Shown here piece after piece: positions 18,995 through 26,445 of a stretch of 26,445 nt of DNA (positions within the stretch are counted from its first letter, which is position 1; each line of letters starts with the position of its first letter). Source of the stretch: Chara braunii (taxonomy: Eukaryota; Streptophyta; Charophyceae; Charales; Characeae); contig BFEA01000425.1 of assembly GCA_003427395.1 (NCBI GenBank), forward strand, positions 271,355 through 297,799. Reading direction: 5' to 3'. The notes beneath the pieces were generated by a model. The model was given only the letters and a program-made list of their open reading frames with translations, made no database searches and had not been told where the DNA came from. A program made the translations under genes and the position numbers.

Positions 18995-19760
18995 GAAATT
19001 GTTGGCGTAGCACCGGATGCTCACCAAACAGTTTCCAACGCCGATGTAATGGACAGATCATATGATGCCTTACGATCAAGCAGTGGTTGATAGCTGACCC
19101 CCTTTCCCGGTCTGAATCTTTGAGAGCAGAGCTTCGCATTCCACCGTGAGATCCATATCGGAGGAGGGGACCTGCTACCCTGCCGTTGTTAACTATAGTC
19201 ATCATAAGGAAGTCTATGACGCGAGAACCCGAAAATGAGCAATTGCGGGGGAATATCGTGGCCGCATGACGAACTTTTCGGCGTAGCACCAGATGCTCAC
19301 CGTCCACTTCTGAATGTCGGTTGTGTCGACATATCATATGATGTTTTACAAGCAAGCAGTGGTTGATAGCTGGCCCCCTTTCCCGGTCTGGATCTTTGAG
19401 AGCAGAGTTTTGTACTCCACCGTGAGATCCATATCGGAGAAGGGGACCTGCTACGCCGCCGCTGTTAACTGTAGTCATTATAAGGGAGTCTATGATGCGA
19501 GAACCCCAAATTGAGCAATCGCGGAGGAATATTGCGGCCGCATGACGAACTTTTTGGCGTAGCACCAGATGCTCACCGACCAGTTCTGAATGTCGGTTGT
19601 ATCGACACATCATATGATGTTTTACAAGCAAGCAGTGGTGTAGATCTTTGAGAGCAGATTTGACGCAATCCACCGTTAGATCCACATCGGAGAGGCGGAC
19701 CTGACATCATGCCGCTGTTCACGGTAATCATCATGTGGGAGTCGACAACGCGATGACCCC
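18995..19760. repeat. Tandem array with exact 276-bp period
   Basis: CATATGATG occurs at 19059, 19335 and 19611, exactly 276 bp apart each time. Each unit carries AGCAGTGGTTGATAGCTG (the last copy is truncated here), ATCTTTGAGAGCAGA, CCACCGTGAGATCCATATCG, GACGAACTTTT.GGCGTAGCA and CC(A/G)GATGCTCACC. The array begins within a partial unit (GGCGTAGCACCGGATGCTCA at 19003) and decays after 19720. The period is 3 x 92, so an open frame can run through it on the minus strand (18798-19685). That frame starts at GTG and reflects repetition, not a recognised protein. Confidence 0.92.
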
Positions 19761-19898
19761 ACGATATTCCAATCGGGAAGTTCTTTTGTGTTCTGTGCAG
19801 GTGTTGAACGTTCGATGAAGAGAAGGAACAAGCTCGAGCGGCCCCAACGAGACACAAGACGACATGCCCGACAAGGTCGATTGCAGAGTCGACCAGCG

Positions 19899-20345
19899 TC
19901 GCTTAGTCACTTTCGGCCTGGCAGCGGCTGTTGCACGGAGGGCTACAGACATGGCACCACATTTCATGGCATGCAATCGAAAAACCATCGTCGTCGTCGC
20001 CGGGGGTGATCACGAGCCTTCGCCGTCGCGATAAAAAGACCTGACGATTTCGCAATCGGGACGTGCTATGCATTCTGAGCGGCTGCTTATCATCGGCCCA
20101 TATGCAGCGTATTGATGCAAAGAGGAGTTCCTTTCAGCGGGTGTCCAGGGTAACAGACGACTTTTGTGGGGATGAGAATGAAAACGCTTGTGCAGCCGGC
20201 GACTTCGGATGAATCCGAGACAAAAGATGTTCTGGTGGACATGCATGATTACAACCTCGGTCGTCGCCGCTCACGTCATTTTCTGCCATGCAGCGGCTGT
20301 TGCACAGAGGGCCACGGACACGGGCACCACTTTCATGGCAGTACC
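19899..20345 (+). repeat. Direct repeat, about 350-bp offset
   Basis: GCAGCGGCTGTTGCACGGAG with ACATGGCACCACATTTCATG (about 19921-19970) recurs at 20290-20340 as GCAGCGGCTGTTGCACAGAG and GGGCACCACTTTCATGGCA. The intervening sequence carries one palindrome (20205). Confidence 0.75.
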
Positions 20346-20861
20346 AGACGATCTAGAGGGCGGCGGACTGTTTGGAAGCGTCGTTTGCCTCGAAGGCGTG
20401 CAAGAACATAAACTCGATGGTCTGCAGTTATCGAATAAGACATACAGAATCCGACGGGTTGTTGTTTGGCCAAGGATCGTCCTTGGGGAAGCCTTCACGC
20501 ATCGCCTTCAACATTGGGTGCACCCGCATGTATCTGATTGATGATTCGGATAAATCCGAATCACTTATAGAACATTAGCTTCGCAAGTTCAAATGCAACA
20601 ACGCAGGTGTCAACTCTAGTCGTCACGAGGGAGTCTCCTTTTCCCTTAAACACAAGGTCTGATCACACGTCCGTATCTTGTGACATACGGGGTCTCCCGC
20701 GGACGAGGTCGTGAACGAAAGCCATACAGAGCATTCATAGATGATCCATACACATGGATTTGCGGCTGGTCAACTGTTGCCTTCTCCGAAAACACGGACA
20801 TGTATTTCATCCTTACAAACCCTCGTCGTCGTGCTAAGGAATTCCCTATAGAGTCAGGTAT

Positions 20862-21726
20862 TTAAGACACTTTCTTTTCCACATCATCCGACAATGACAG
20901 AAAAACTCTTACCTGACCTGCTCTCACCAAGTTTGACCGCCCATCTACATCTGTGCAAGACATGACCGCCTTGAACCTGGATCCCTGAAGCACCATCTCG
21001 TTGCGTGACACAAGCATAACTGCATCCACAAGTTTTCCGCTTTTGCTTGAAGAAGCCACACATAGCACTCTGGCGAAAGAACATCCGTCATCCGTCAACC
21101 ACACACAACAGTACGACAAAGCTTGTGGAGAAGTCCCTGGGCAGCGGGGTGGGTAGTGTTCCAAGAATGAACAATGACGAGCGCAGTCCACCAACTCTTG
21201 TTTCTGCGAACTCCCCCAAGTTCGTGGCGAAGACGTGATATACTCGCAGTGGAGGCGACGTCTGAAACTGGTACGGAAGCGGGCCGGTTTACCCTTATCG
21301 TCCAGGGTCTTTCGATGGAGAACACCAACAGGCAGTGCAATGAGGCTCCCGAACTCCAACATGTTGGCAAACTTGTAATGGCTTGCCCATGGGCAGGAAC
21401 ACTCCATCGCCTTCCAGTCATTTTCGTTCCATTTGTCGAGATGCCGGTTCATGTAAGGGACGACGGTCGTCCTCGGGTTGTCCTCGAAGTCGTCCTCGGG
21501 TGCATCGTCAATCCACATTTGACCGTCATGATGCCGCAACGATCTTGCACAAGGTGGAAAGGGTTTCGCTAAGCGCATGTGCCTCTCGTGTAGCATGGCC
21601 ATGCTTGTCGAAGGACTCGACGACATTAAACTCCCTACACAACACGAACACATAGATAGACATACGGGAAATGAGACGGTCGTAAACAATGTCGGTGAAC
21701 GATAATTTCCCCGACGATGTCCACAC
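20862..21726 (-). pseudogene. Frameshifted coding relic of unknown family
   Basis: On the minus strand one frame reads KLSFTDIVYDRLISRMSIYV, FNVVESFDKHGHATREAHAL and SETLSTLC down to about 21545. Another frame then takes over with WIDDAPEDDFEDNPRTTVVP, MNRHLDKWNENDWKAMECSC, LVDAVMLVSRNEMVLQGSRF and VRVFLSLSDD, ending at a TAA (20862-20864). The acidic and charged composition and the clean join suggest one old gene with a frameshift near 21530-21560. I do not recognise a domain. Position next to transposon repeats suggests a mobile-element protein or a captured host gene. No good start codon: the second frame is open up to 21741 without a clear ATG. Confidence 0.35.
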
Positions 21727-21736
21727 CCAGCTGTAA

Positions 21737-22138
21737 CGCCCTACACTTTTTTGTCGGCGAAGCCCTTACAGAAGGCAGTCAATCGGAATCGTCCCAAAAA
21801 AGATCTTTCCACGTCGCATTGCAGAGCCTTTACAGAAGGTCACCAATCAGAAGTTCACCAAGCCAATGGAGTGTTTTCTAAAAGTCATGCAAGGACCCGT
21901 TCCAGAGCAGATGAGGGATCTCCAAATGATTATCAAAACCTACGCCGTAAAGCACATTGAGACGGACAGAATAGTGGGACGACCCTCGTCGAACGGAACA
22001 GCACACCGACGCCGGACAACCACATCATTCCGCCTCATGTACAGAAGACGTTTTCGGACAGTCGACATGACAAGTACTTTTCGCAGAGCCATGAAAACAC
22101 ATATTCTACCTCCCATGGTCATTCTGAACACGAGGTGA
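21737..22138 (+). CDS. Small open frame, unknown
   Basis: A frame open from 21737 to a TGA at 22136-22138, with its first ATG at 21866 (90 codons). It contains KVTNQKFTKPMECFLKVMQG and PEQMRDLQMIIKTYAVKHIE, which read like a helical protein, then a run of basic residues. It includes a 64-bp-offset short direct repeat (AGCCCTTACAGAAGG at 21761, AGCCTTTACAGAAGG at 21825). No family recognised; it may be an exon fragment or chance. Confidence 0.2.
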   Translation, partial: RPTLFCRRSPYRRQSIGIVPKKIFPRRIAEPLQKVTNQKFTKPMECFLKVMQGPVPEQMRDLQMIIKTYAVKHIETDRIVGRPSSNGTAHRRRTTTSFRLMYRRRFRTVDMTSTFRRAMKTHILPPMVILNTR

Positions 22139-22360
22139 ACAGAAGTGCAAGACAAAAGCTCATCCAAGCCTACCACACTGCCCCGGATCCGAGGTTCGGA
22201 TCAATCTGAGCCACTTGCCAACAGAAGTCCTAGACAGAAGCTCATCCATGCCTACCAGTCCGTGGTTCGGATCAATCCGAGCAACCGCCCCAGAAAGATA
22301 GACATTAAATGGGATGTCGTGCGACCATCTGTGGCTCGGATTAATCCGAGCCACCGCCCA
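22139..22360. repeat. Tandem units of 69-71 bp centred on the palindrome
   Basis: Palindromes start at 22196, 22267 and 22336. The first two units also share AGAAGT.C.AGACA(A/G)AAGCTC and ATCCA(A/T)GCCTACCA. The second and third share GAGC(A/C)ACCGCCC. The central dinucleotide changes from CA to CA to TA while the arms stay. Confidence 0.85.
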
Positions 22361-22679
22361 GCGACCTCGCCTCACTCGGAGAGATGTGGCAGAAGGATGA
22401 GACACCCCTGGAATCGAAGGCGGAGCCAGTAGGAAGCAACACGTCCTTTGCGAGGTTTGCCTTACTGCCCCATGTGCAAACAAACAAAAGCCAAGAGTGG
22501 CAGACAAATCAGACTCAATCGCCGTCGAGCTATGAGGAACGGGTTAATTATTCGGACCATAGCAAACGGTTTCAGTCAGGCGGTACCCAGACGTCCTGCG
22601 AAATGTTCACATTTGGCCTCTCGGAAGGACAAATAAACAATGAATGCCATGAGTGCCCACCATCGGTTATTGTATGTTG

Positions 22680-23760
22680 CATTCAGGATGCGTGGCGTGT
22701 GCCGCCATTTTCCTTTCCCGATGAGACCTCCCGTCACTGGGCGTGATACTCACCTCGGGACTCCCGATGCGGTGAGGGATGTGGTTCGGATTGATCCGAG
22801 CTATATCACACCTTTAGGAGTGACGTGGAATTTATAAGTCCTGTGTGAGTATTGCACAACCCAATGCGGAATAAATAAACACTGACAAAAGCCACGACTG
22901 CCGTCCGTCAGTCGTGTGTGGTTGTGGTTCGGATTCATCCGAGCTACAAACGAAGGCAAAAGCATATGGGGAGCTATCGGAGTCATGATTTCTGGAGATG
23001 TTTACTTCAAAGCGATCCTCTGTGTCGTCGTTGTCCCTTCCACTGAGACATCGGAGGGAGGTGATTCCCGTTGAGACTTCCCACGAGCCGAGGGTTGTGG
23101 TTCCGATTCATCCGAGCTACATCACACGTTCCGTAGTGAGGCGAAACAGAAAACATCCTGTCCTGTGTGAGTATTGCACAACCCAATGCGGAATAAATCA
23201 ACACAGACAAAAGCCACGACTGCCATCCGTCAGTCGTCTGTGGTTGTGGTTCGGATTCATCCGAGCTACAAAAGAAGGCAAAAACAGATGAGGAGCTATC
23301 GAAGTCATAATTTCTGGAGAACTTTACTTCGAAAGCGATCCCCTGTGCCGTCGTTGTCCCTTCCACTGAGACATCGGAGGGATGTGGTTCCCGTTGAGAC
23401 TTCCCACGAGCCAAGGGTTGTGGTTCGGATTCATCCGAACTACATCACACTCTGTAGTGAGGCAAAACAAAAAACGTCCAGCCTGAGAATTGCATGACCC
23501 CTAGTGGGAGACAAAGAACAACGACGAAAGTCATGAGTGGCGGGTTGTCATGGACAGGGGGTCGCCTCAAAACTCTCGATGGGGGAACGTTGCGTGAAAA
23601 CAATGAGTCGGATGTAAGAGGGGCATAGTCATCCAACCACTGGCATCGCAACTGACATCTACTATTGCCTTCATCCCGAGCTTGGATGAATCCGAACTCC
23701 ATCCGGAACAAGTGGCACGAACAACACTCTCTCACTCCCGCTGCAATCCCGTGCACGCCT
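22680..23760. repeat. Dimeric tandem array, about 316-323 bp per unit, two palindromes per unit
   Basis: Palindromes at 22786, 22929, 23102, 23251 and 23425 alternate in spacing: 143, 173, 149, 174 bp. Half-unit A begins after the palindrome with GCTA.ATCACAC and contains GAGTATTGCACAACCCAATG, GCCACGACTGCC and GTCAGTCGT. Half-unit B begins with GCTACAAA and contains GGGGAGCTATCGGAGTCATG, GTCGTTGTCCCTTCCACTGA and CGTTGAGACTTCCCACGAGC. Two full units plus decayed ends (from about 22680 and to about 23550) are visible. Confidence 0.92.
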
Positions 23761-24049
23761 CCCTAAGCTGCTCTGGAAAACGAGGCTGCGATTAATTGGA
23801 ATCCAAATGTGATCGGCGTGGATCGAGAGTTGATCGTTCCACGAGGTCATTGTGCGTTCATTCAACTCAGATTTCGAGACTGCAATCGTCGCGAGGATTG
23901 TCCACGTCAGAGTTCGCCCAAAATGAATCGTGGCGAGGGGACGGGCTGCCGCACGGGCGGCGGTGCTGTGAAGTTTTCCAGTGGGCGGGATGGAACTTGT
24001 AACTGCTAGTTCCATATCCAAAATGTTGCCGATGCGTGTCCGGCGTCTC

Positions 24050-24370
24050 GCGCCCAGTTGTGTGGTGGATCCTCATTGCTAGCTGCGTGTGCGAGAACGG
24101 GCGATGAGACAGGGAATGTTCAAGACAACAAGAAAAAGATCCTGATGTCGTCAACAACTGCGATAGACATGTTCAATCACCGAGTCGATCGGAAATGAAT
24201 TCGAAGTTGGCACTTGGCGGTGGGATGTCGCGGGATCAGCGGTAATCTGGGATGTTTCGGATTCGCCATGGGTATCCTTTGTGCGCAACGGTCGTCGCTG
24301 AACGTTGTGGATGGGTGGCTTCGCCACTGTTGGCTGTGAGTGCGACACGGGCGATTCCTGTTGGAGGTGC
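24050..24370. repeat. Weak direct repeat, about 246-bp offset
   Basis: GCTGCGTGTGCGAGAACGGG (about 24080) and GGCTGTGAGTGCGACACGGG (about 24332) lie in similar surroundings (GTTGTG.GGTGG before, GCGAT after). Diverged. Confidence 0.4.
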
Positions 24371-24418
24371 GCGTTTGTCGTGAGGCTTCCAGCTATCAGC
24401 GCTGCGATAACAGATAGT

Positions 24419-24513
24419 CCGATAGACGTCAACACCGGAGATGGATGGACGGGATCTTAAAGTCTATCGACACACATTTTTCAGATGACGTCTCCGGTGT
24501 TGACGTCTATCGG
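24419..24513. repeat. Perfect 23-bp inverted repeat, 49-nt spacer
   Basis: Arms 24419-24441 and 24491-24513 are exact reverse complements; the left arm starts CCGATAGACGTCAACACCGG. The spacer holds another GTCTATCG phrase. It could be abutting ends of two terminal-inverted-repeat elements, or a transcript hairpin. Confidence 0.92.
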
Positions 24514-24962
24514 GTGATGTGTTATTGAAGCGGTGATCACATACCGCAATTTTGAGGACGCCAGGGAGCAACGGCGATGAAACTTCTCCCACGCGTCCGA
24601 CGATCTTGACTATGAAAGCCGCAGACCATTTCGAATTCCAGACGTCATGCGAAAGATGGTGACTTCAGCGTGTGTCAGTGGAAGGGAACTTTCGTGGTTG
24701 TGAGCTGCGGACATCGTGGACTGAAGATCGCGTGCATGTCGACTCGTGCGTGATAGACGGAGCAGGCGTTGATGTAGAAGAATACTCGCACGACCGACTG
24801 CATTGCGGTATCCTAAGTAGACTGGGGGAGGACGACCCGCAAGCCAGGGTCCAAAAAAGTGTACCGACAAGCGATGTCGAGGACGCCAAGACTCGAGGGC
24901 GATGCGACTTTCTCCACGCGTCAGATGCAGTCGACGGAGGGCGCCAAGACTAGAGGGCGATG

Positions 24963-25056
24963 TTGAGGATGCCAACAAGCGATTGTGAGGACGCCAACAA
25001 GCAATGTTGAGGACGCAAACAAGCGATGTTGAGGAGGCCAAGACTCGAGGCCGATG
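24963..25056. repeat. 22-bp minisatellite
   Basis: Units 24963-24984, 24985-25006 and 25007-25028, then a partial variant to 25056. Consensus TTGAGGACGCCAACAAGCGA plus two bases. Confidence 0.85.
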
Positions 25057-25084
25057 ACTGTGAAAGCCGCAAGCCATTGCCCGT

Positions 25085-25118
25085 CGCTGACGTCATGTGC
25101 AAGATGATGACGTCAGCG
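25085..25118. repeat. 12-bp inverted repeat containing two TGACGTCA sites
   Basis: CGCTGACGTCAT and ATGACGTCAGCG are perfect reverse complements around a 10-nt loop. Each arm contains TGACGTCA, the full palindromic site of plant bZIP/TGA-type and animal CRE-type factors. The diverged direct-repeat partner near 24640-24680 keeps only part of it. Confidence 0.85.
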
Positions 25119-25766
25119 TGTGTCACTGCATGGGGTCTTCCGTTGTTGTGATCGGTGGGCGTTGTGCGCTCAAGATCGTGCGCACGTGATTGGCGGAGCA
25201 GGTGGTGGCAGAGAACAAGACTTGCACGGTCGAAGGAGCGGAAGGGCAATGGGAAGAGGTGGGGGCTTGAAATGGTGAAGGGGTCGAGCAGGGGGCGTGA
25301 GCTTCTTACTGACCTGCGAGTCGATAAACGCCTCCAGCCAACACAAGAAAGCACAGCGCGAACGGGACGACCCGCAAGGTCTACAGTCGCGTGACGTTTT
25401 CGTTAGCGCCTCCGGCTATCGACGATTGCTGGAAGAACGAGGGCCTCGATGCGCAAGGGGCCTGCGATTTGATGTAGGCGACTTTGAGCGATGGCGGACG
25501 CGTCGCAAAGGCAGCACACGGAATAAATGACACCAACGAACGGGTGTGACAGCCACCCCCATTCGTTTGGTGCCCGACAGGAGAACGGAGAGTGCAGTGA
25601 GTGGGGCTTGAGGGGCCCTTCAGCTGCCCGCCGCAGGTACTGCCGCGTCGGGGGCTGTGACATCAGGCGGTCCCTTTTTTGACGGACCCTCCTCACGAAA
25701 TCACACGGTCCGAAACCGTCGCGGGAGGGCGGGCCGTGATTGCAAGAGGACTGACCTTTTTTTTCT

Positions 25767-25905
25767 GTGCTATCGACGGTCCCAATGCATCATCTGGCAC
25801 AAATTTTCCCGCCCACTTTTGAATATCGATGCACGCGCGGATTTTACCGTGATATCGACGGTTCCAACGCGTCATCCGGCGTGGCTTTTCCCGCCCACTT
25901 TCGTT
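25767..25905 (+). promoter_or_regulatory. Tandem 83-bp units with E2F-like sites
   Basis: TATCGACGGTCCCAATGCAT begins one unit (about 25770) and TATCGACGGTTCCAACGCGT the next (about 25853). Each ends in TTTTCCCGCCCACTTT (25804 and 25886). TTTCCCGC fits the E2F/DP consensus TTTSSCGC. A third partial site, ATTTCGCGAA, lies about 60 bp downstream. Together with the CT-rich stretch that follows, this looks like the upstream region of a plus-strand gene lying beyond the window, possibly a cell-cycle gene (inference). Confidence 0.45.
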
Positions 25906-26019
25906 TCTTGGGCCCCGCTCGGATGTATCCGCCTTTCGAATGACGGTGGCGCCATTTCGCGAATTTGCAGGTGGGCATTGCAATCGTCCGAAGCAACAAG
26001 CAATCGCAGGTGTCGCCAA

Positions 26020-26410
26020 CCCTCACGACCGAAAATGCCCGTCACGCGCCCGGACCACCCGCCCTTGCCAGCGACACAGCCATCTCGTGGCCGTCTCCCC
26101 CGCTGTTTGCCTCGTTTCTCTCTCTCTCCCTCGTCGCCATATCCCTCGCCTCGCCATCTCCTTCGCGTCACAATCTCCCACGTCTCCATTCGCGGTTTTG
26201 CCCTTTCACGCGTCGGCACCTCCCTTTTCGTGTGTCGCGACACGCGTCGTCGTATTGCGGTTTGAGATCATCAGCCAAGTCGCCGGGGCCATTGTTTCCA
26301 ACAAATGTTGTAAATCGAGGAAAGAAAAGGTGCGTTCTCTCTCTCATTCTATCTCCCTTTCTCATCTCTCTCTGTCTCACTCCCCGTCTCTCTCTCTCTA
26401 TTTGGCTCTG

Positions 26411-26445
<35 letters not shown>
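26020..26445 (+). other. GC-rich then pyrimidine-rich segment, possible 5' UTR or promoter
   Basis: C/T-dominated plus strand with CTCTCTCTC runs (26118-26130, 26335-26400) and few long open frames. CT-rich tracts near transcription starts are common in plants. No splice site or start codon can be fixed because the window ends. Confidence 0.3.
26412..26445. repeat. (CT)17 microsatellite at window end
   Basis: Thirty-four bases of CT run to the last base, after shorter CT tracts from 26335. Confidence 0.95.

Larger units (their letters stand above)
24605..25235. repeat. Direct repeat, about 447-bp offset, with minisatellite between
   Basis: 24610-24790 aligns with 25058-25235. Shared phrases are TGAAAGCCGCA, GACGTCATG.GAAAGATG (GTGCAAGATG in the second copy), CAGCGTGTGTCA and AAGATCG.GTGCA. 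Between them lie GGACGCCAAGACTCGAGG units and, at 24963-25028, three 22-bp units of the type TTGAGGACGCCAACAAGCGA. Confidence 0.8.
12890..25932. repeat. Dispersed palindrome family TCGGAT-NN-ATCCGA
   Basis: Perfect 6-bp arms with two free central bases start at 15788, 18550, 18701, 18767, 20205, 20546, 22267, 22336, 22786, 22929, 23251 and 23425. One mismatch in the arms: 12890, 12960, 22196, 23102, 23682, 25919. Two mismatches: 13543, 14317. Central dinucleotides include GC, GA, AA, CA, TA, TG, TC, GT, AC and AT. The outer bases often extend the palindrome (T or C before, A or G after), and several copies sit in the longer phrase GTGGTTCGGAT-NN-ATCCGAGC. I found none in 1-12.8 kb. Some copies arose by local tandem duplication, but those at 15788, 18767, 20205, 20546, 23682 and 25919 have unrelated flanks. 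Confidence 0.9.

Noticed and set aside
18798-19685. 295-codon minus-strand open frame
   Set aside because: It starts at GTG, is explained by the 276-bp tandem array, and shows no recognised domain. Reported as a repeat and a finding, not as a gene.
20188-20541. 117-codon plus-strand open frame
   Set aside because: Its first half overlaps the palindrome and a direct repeat, and no domain was recognised.
22384-22746. 120-codon plus-strand open frame
   Set aside because: No motif, no codon pattern distinguishing it, and it lies between two tandem arrays.
22680-23760. CRISPR-like array
   Set aside because: Palindromes are regularly placed, but the intervening segments are themselves repeated and the spacing is 143-174 bp; this is a tandem repeat in a eukaryote.

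Overview
The window looks like repeat-dense eukaryotic nuclear DNA. It has long A/T homopolymers, poly-A-tailed retroposon-like repeats, (AT)n and (CT)n microsatellites, a tRNA-derived SINE head, terminal-inverted-repeat elements, and no bacterial-style operons or Shine-Dalgarno spacing. A streptophyte (charophyte alga or early land plant) is my best guess, at low confidence. It rests on the transposon family and on two stop codons that could each come from C-to-T decay. I find no intact host gene, rRNA or CRISPR array.

Left part (about 1-12.5 kb): non-coding repeats. The backbone is a modular family with phrases such as CCTGTAACCTAGCAG and AGAACGACGCTGG, present in both orientations and as two long direct copies (5742-6974 and 10345-11447). 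Each long copy ends in a conserved 3' module followed by an A-rich or (AT)35 tail. Inserted among these are a non-autonomous element with about 140-bp terminal inverted repeats (839-1748), a perfect 55-bp tandem duplication, a 570-bp-offset duplication (2110-3010), an A/T-rich hairpin element (8090-8560) and a tRNA-like SINE head (9178-9252, minus strand).

Transition (about 12.5-15.2 kb): A/T-rich DNA with three single Ns (13044, 13055, 13072), diverged duplications, and a twice-copied minus-strand coding relic (13.9-14.8 kb). The left-hand repeat family stops here and a different motif family begins.

Right part (about 15.2-26.4 kb): the only convincing protein gene is a roughly 1,000-codon minus-strand gene (18361 down to 15251). 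It resembles transposon proteins that carry the domain I know as DUF7869, an RNase-H/DDE-like core. It is broken by two in-frame stops and two one-base indels in A-runs. Upstream come tandem arrays with periods of 151, exactly 276, about 70 and about 320 bp, a second frameshifted coding relic (20862-21726), hairpins, and finally a GC-rich, CT-rich segment with E2F-like sites that could be the promoter/5' end of a gene beyond the window.

The most unusual signal is a 14-bp palindrome, TCGGAT-NN-ATCCGA. Its arms are conserved and its central dinucleotide varies. It occurs about 20 times between 12.9 and 25.9 kb and not in the left part, and it heads the units of several unrelated tandem arrays. 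It surrounds the transposase relic and also lies inside it. Subterminal protein-binding sites of a large transposon, or a very short palindromic repeat family, are both possible; neither can be decided from this window alone.
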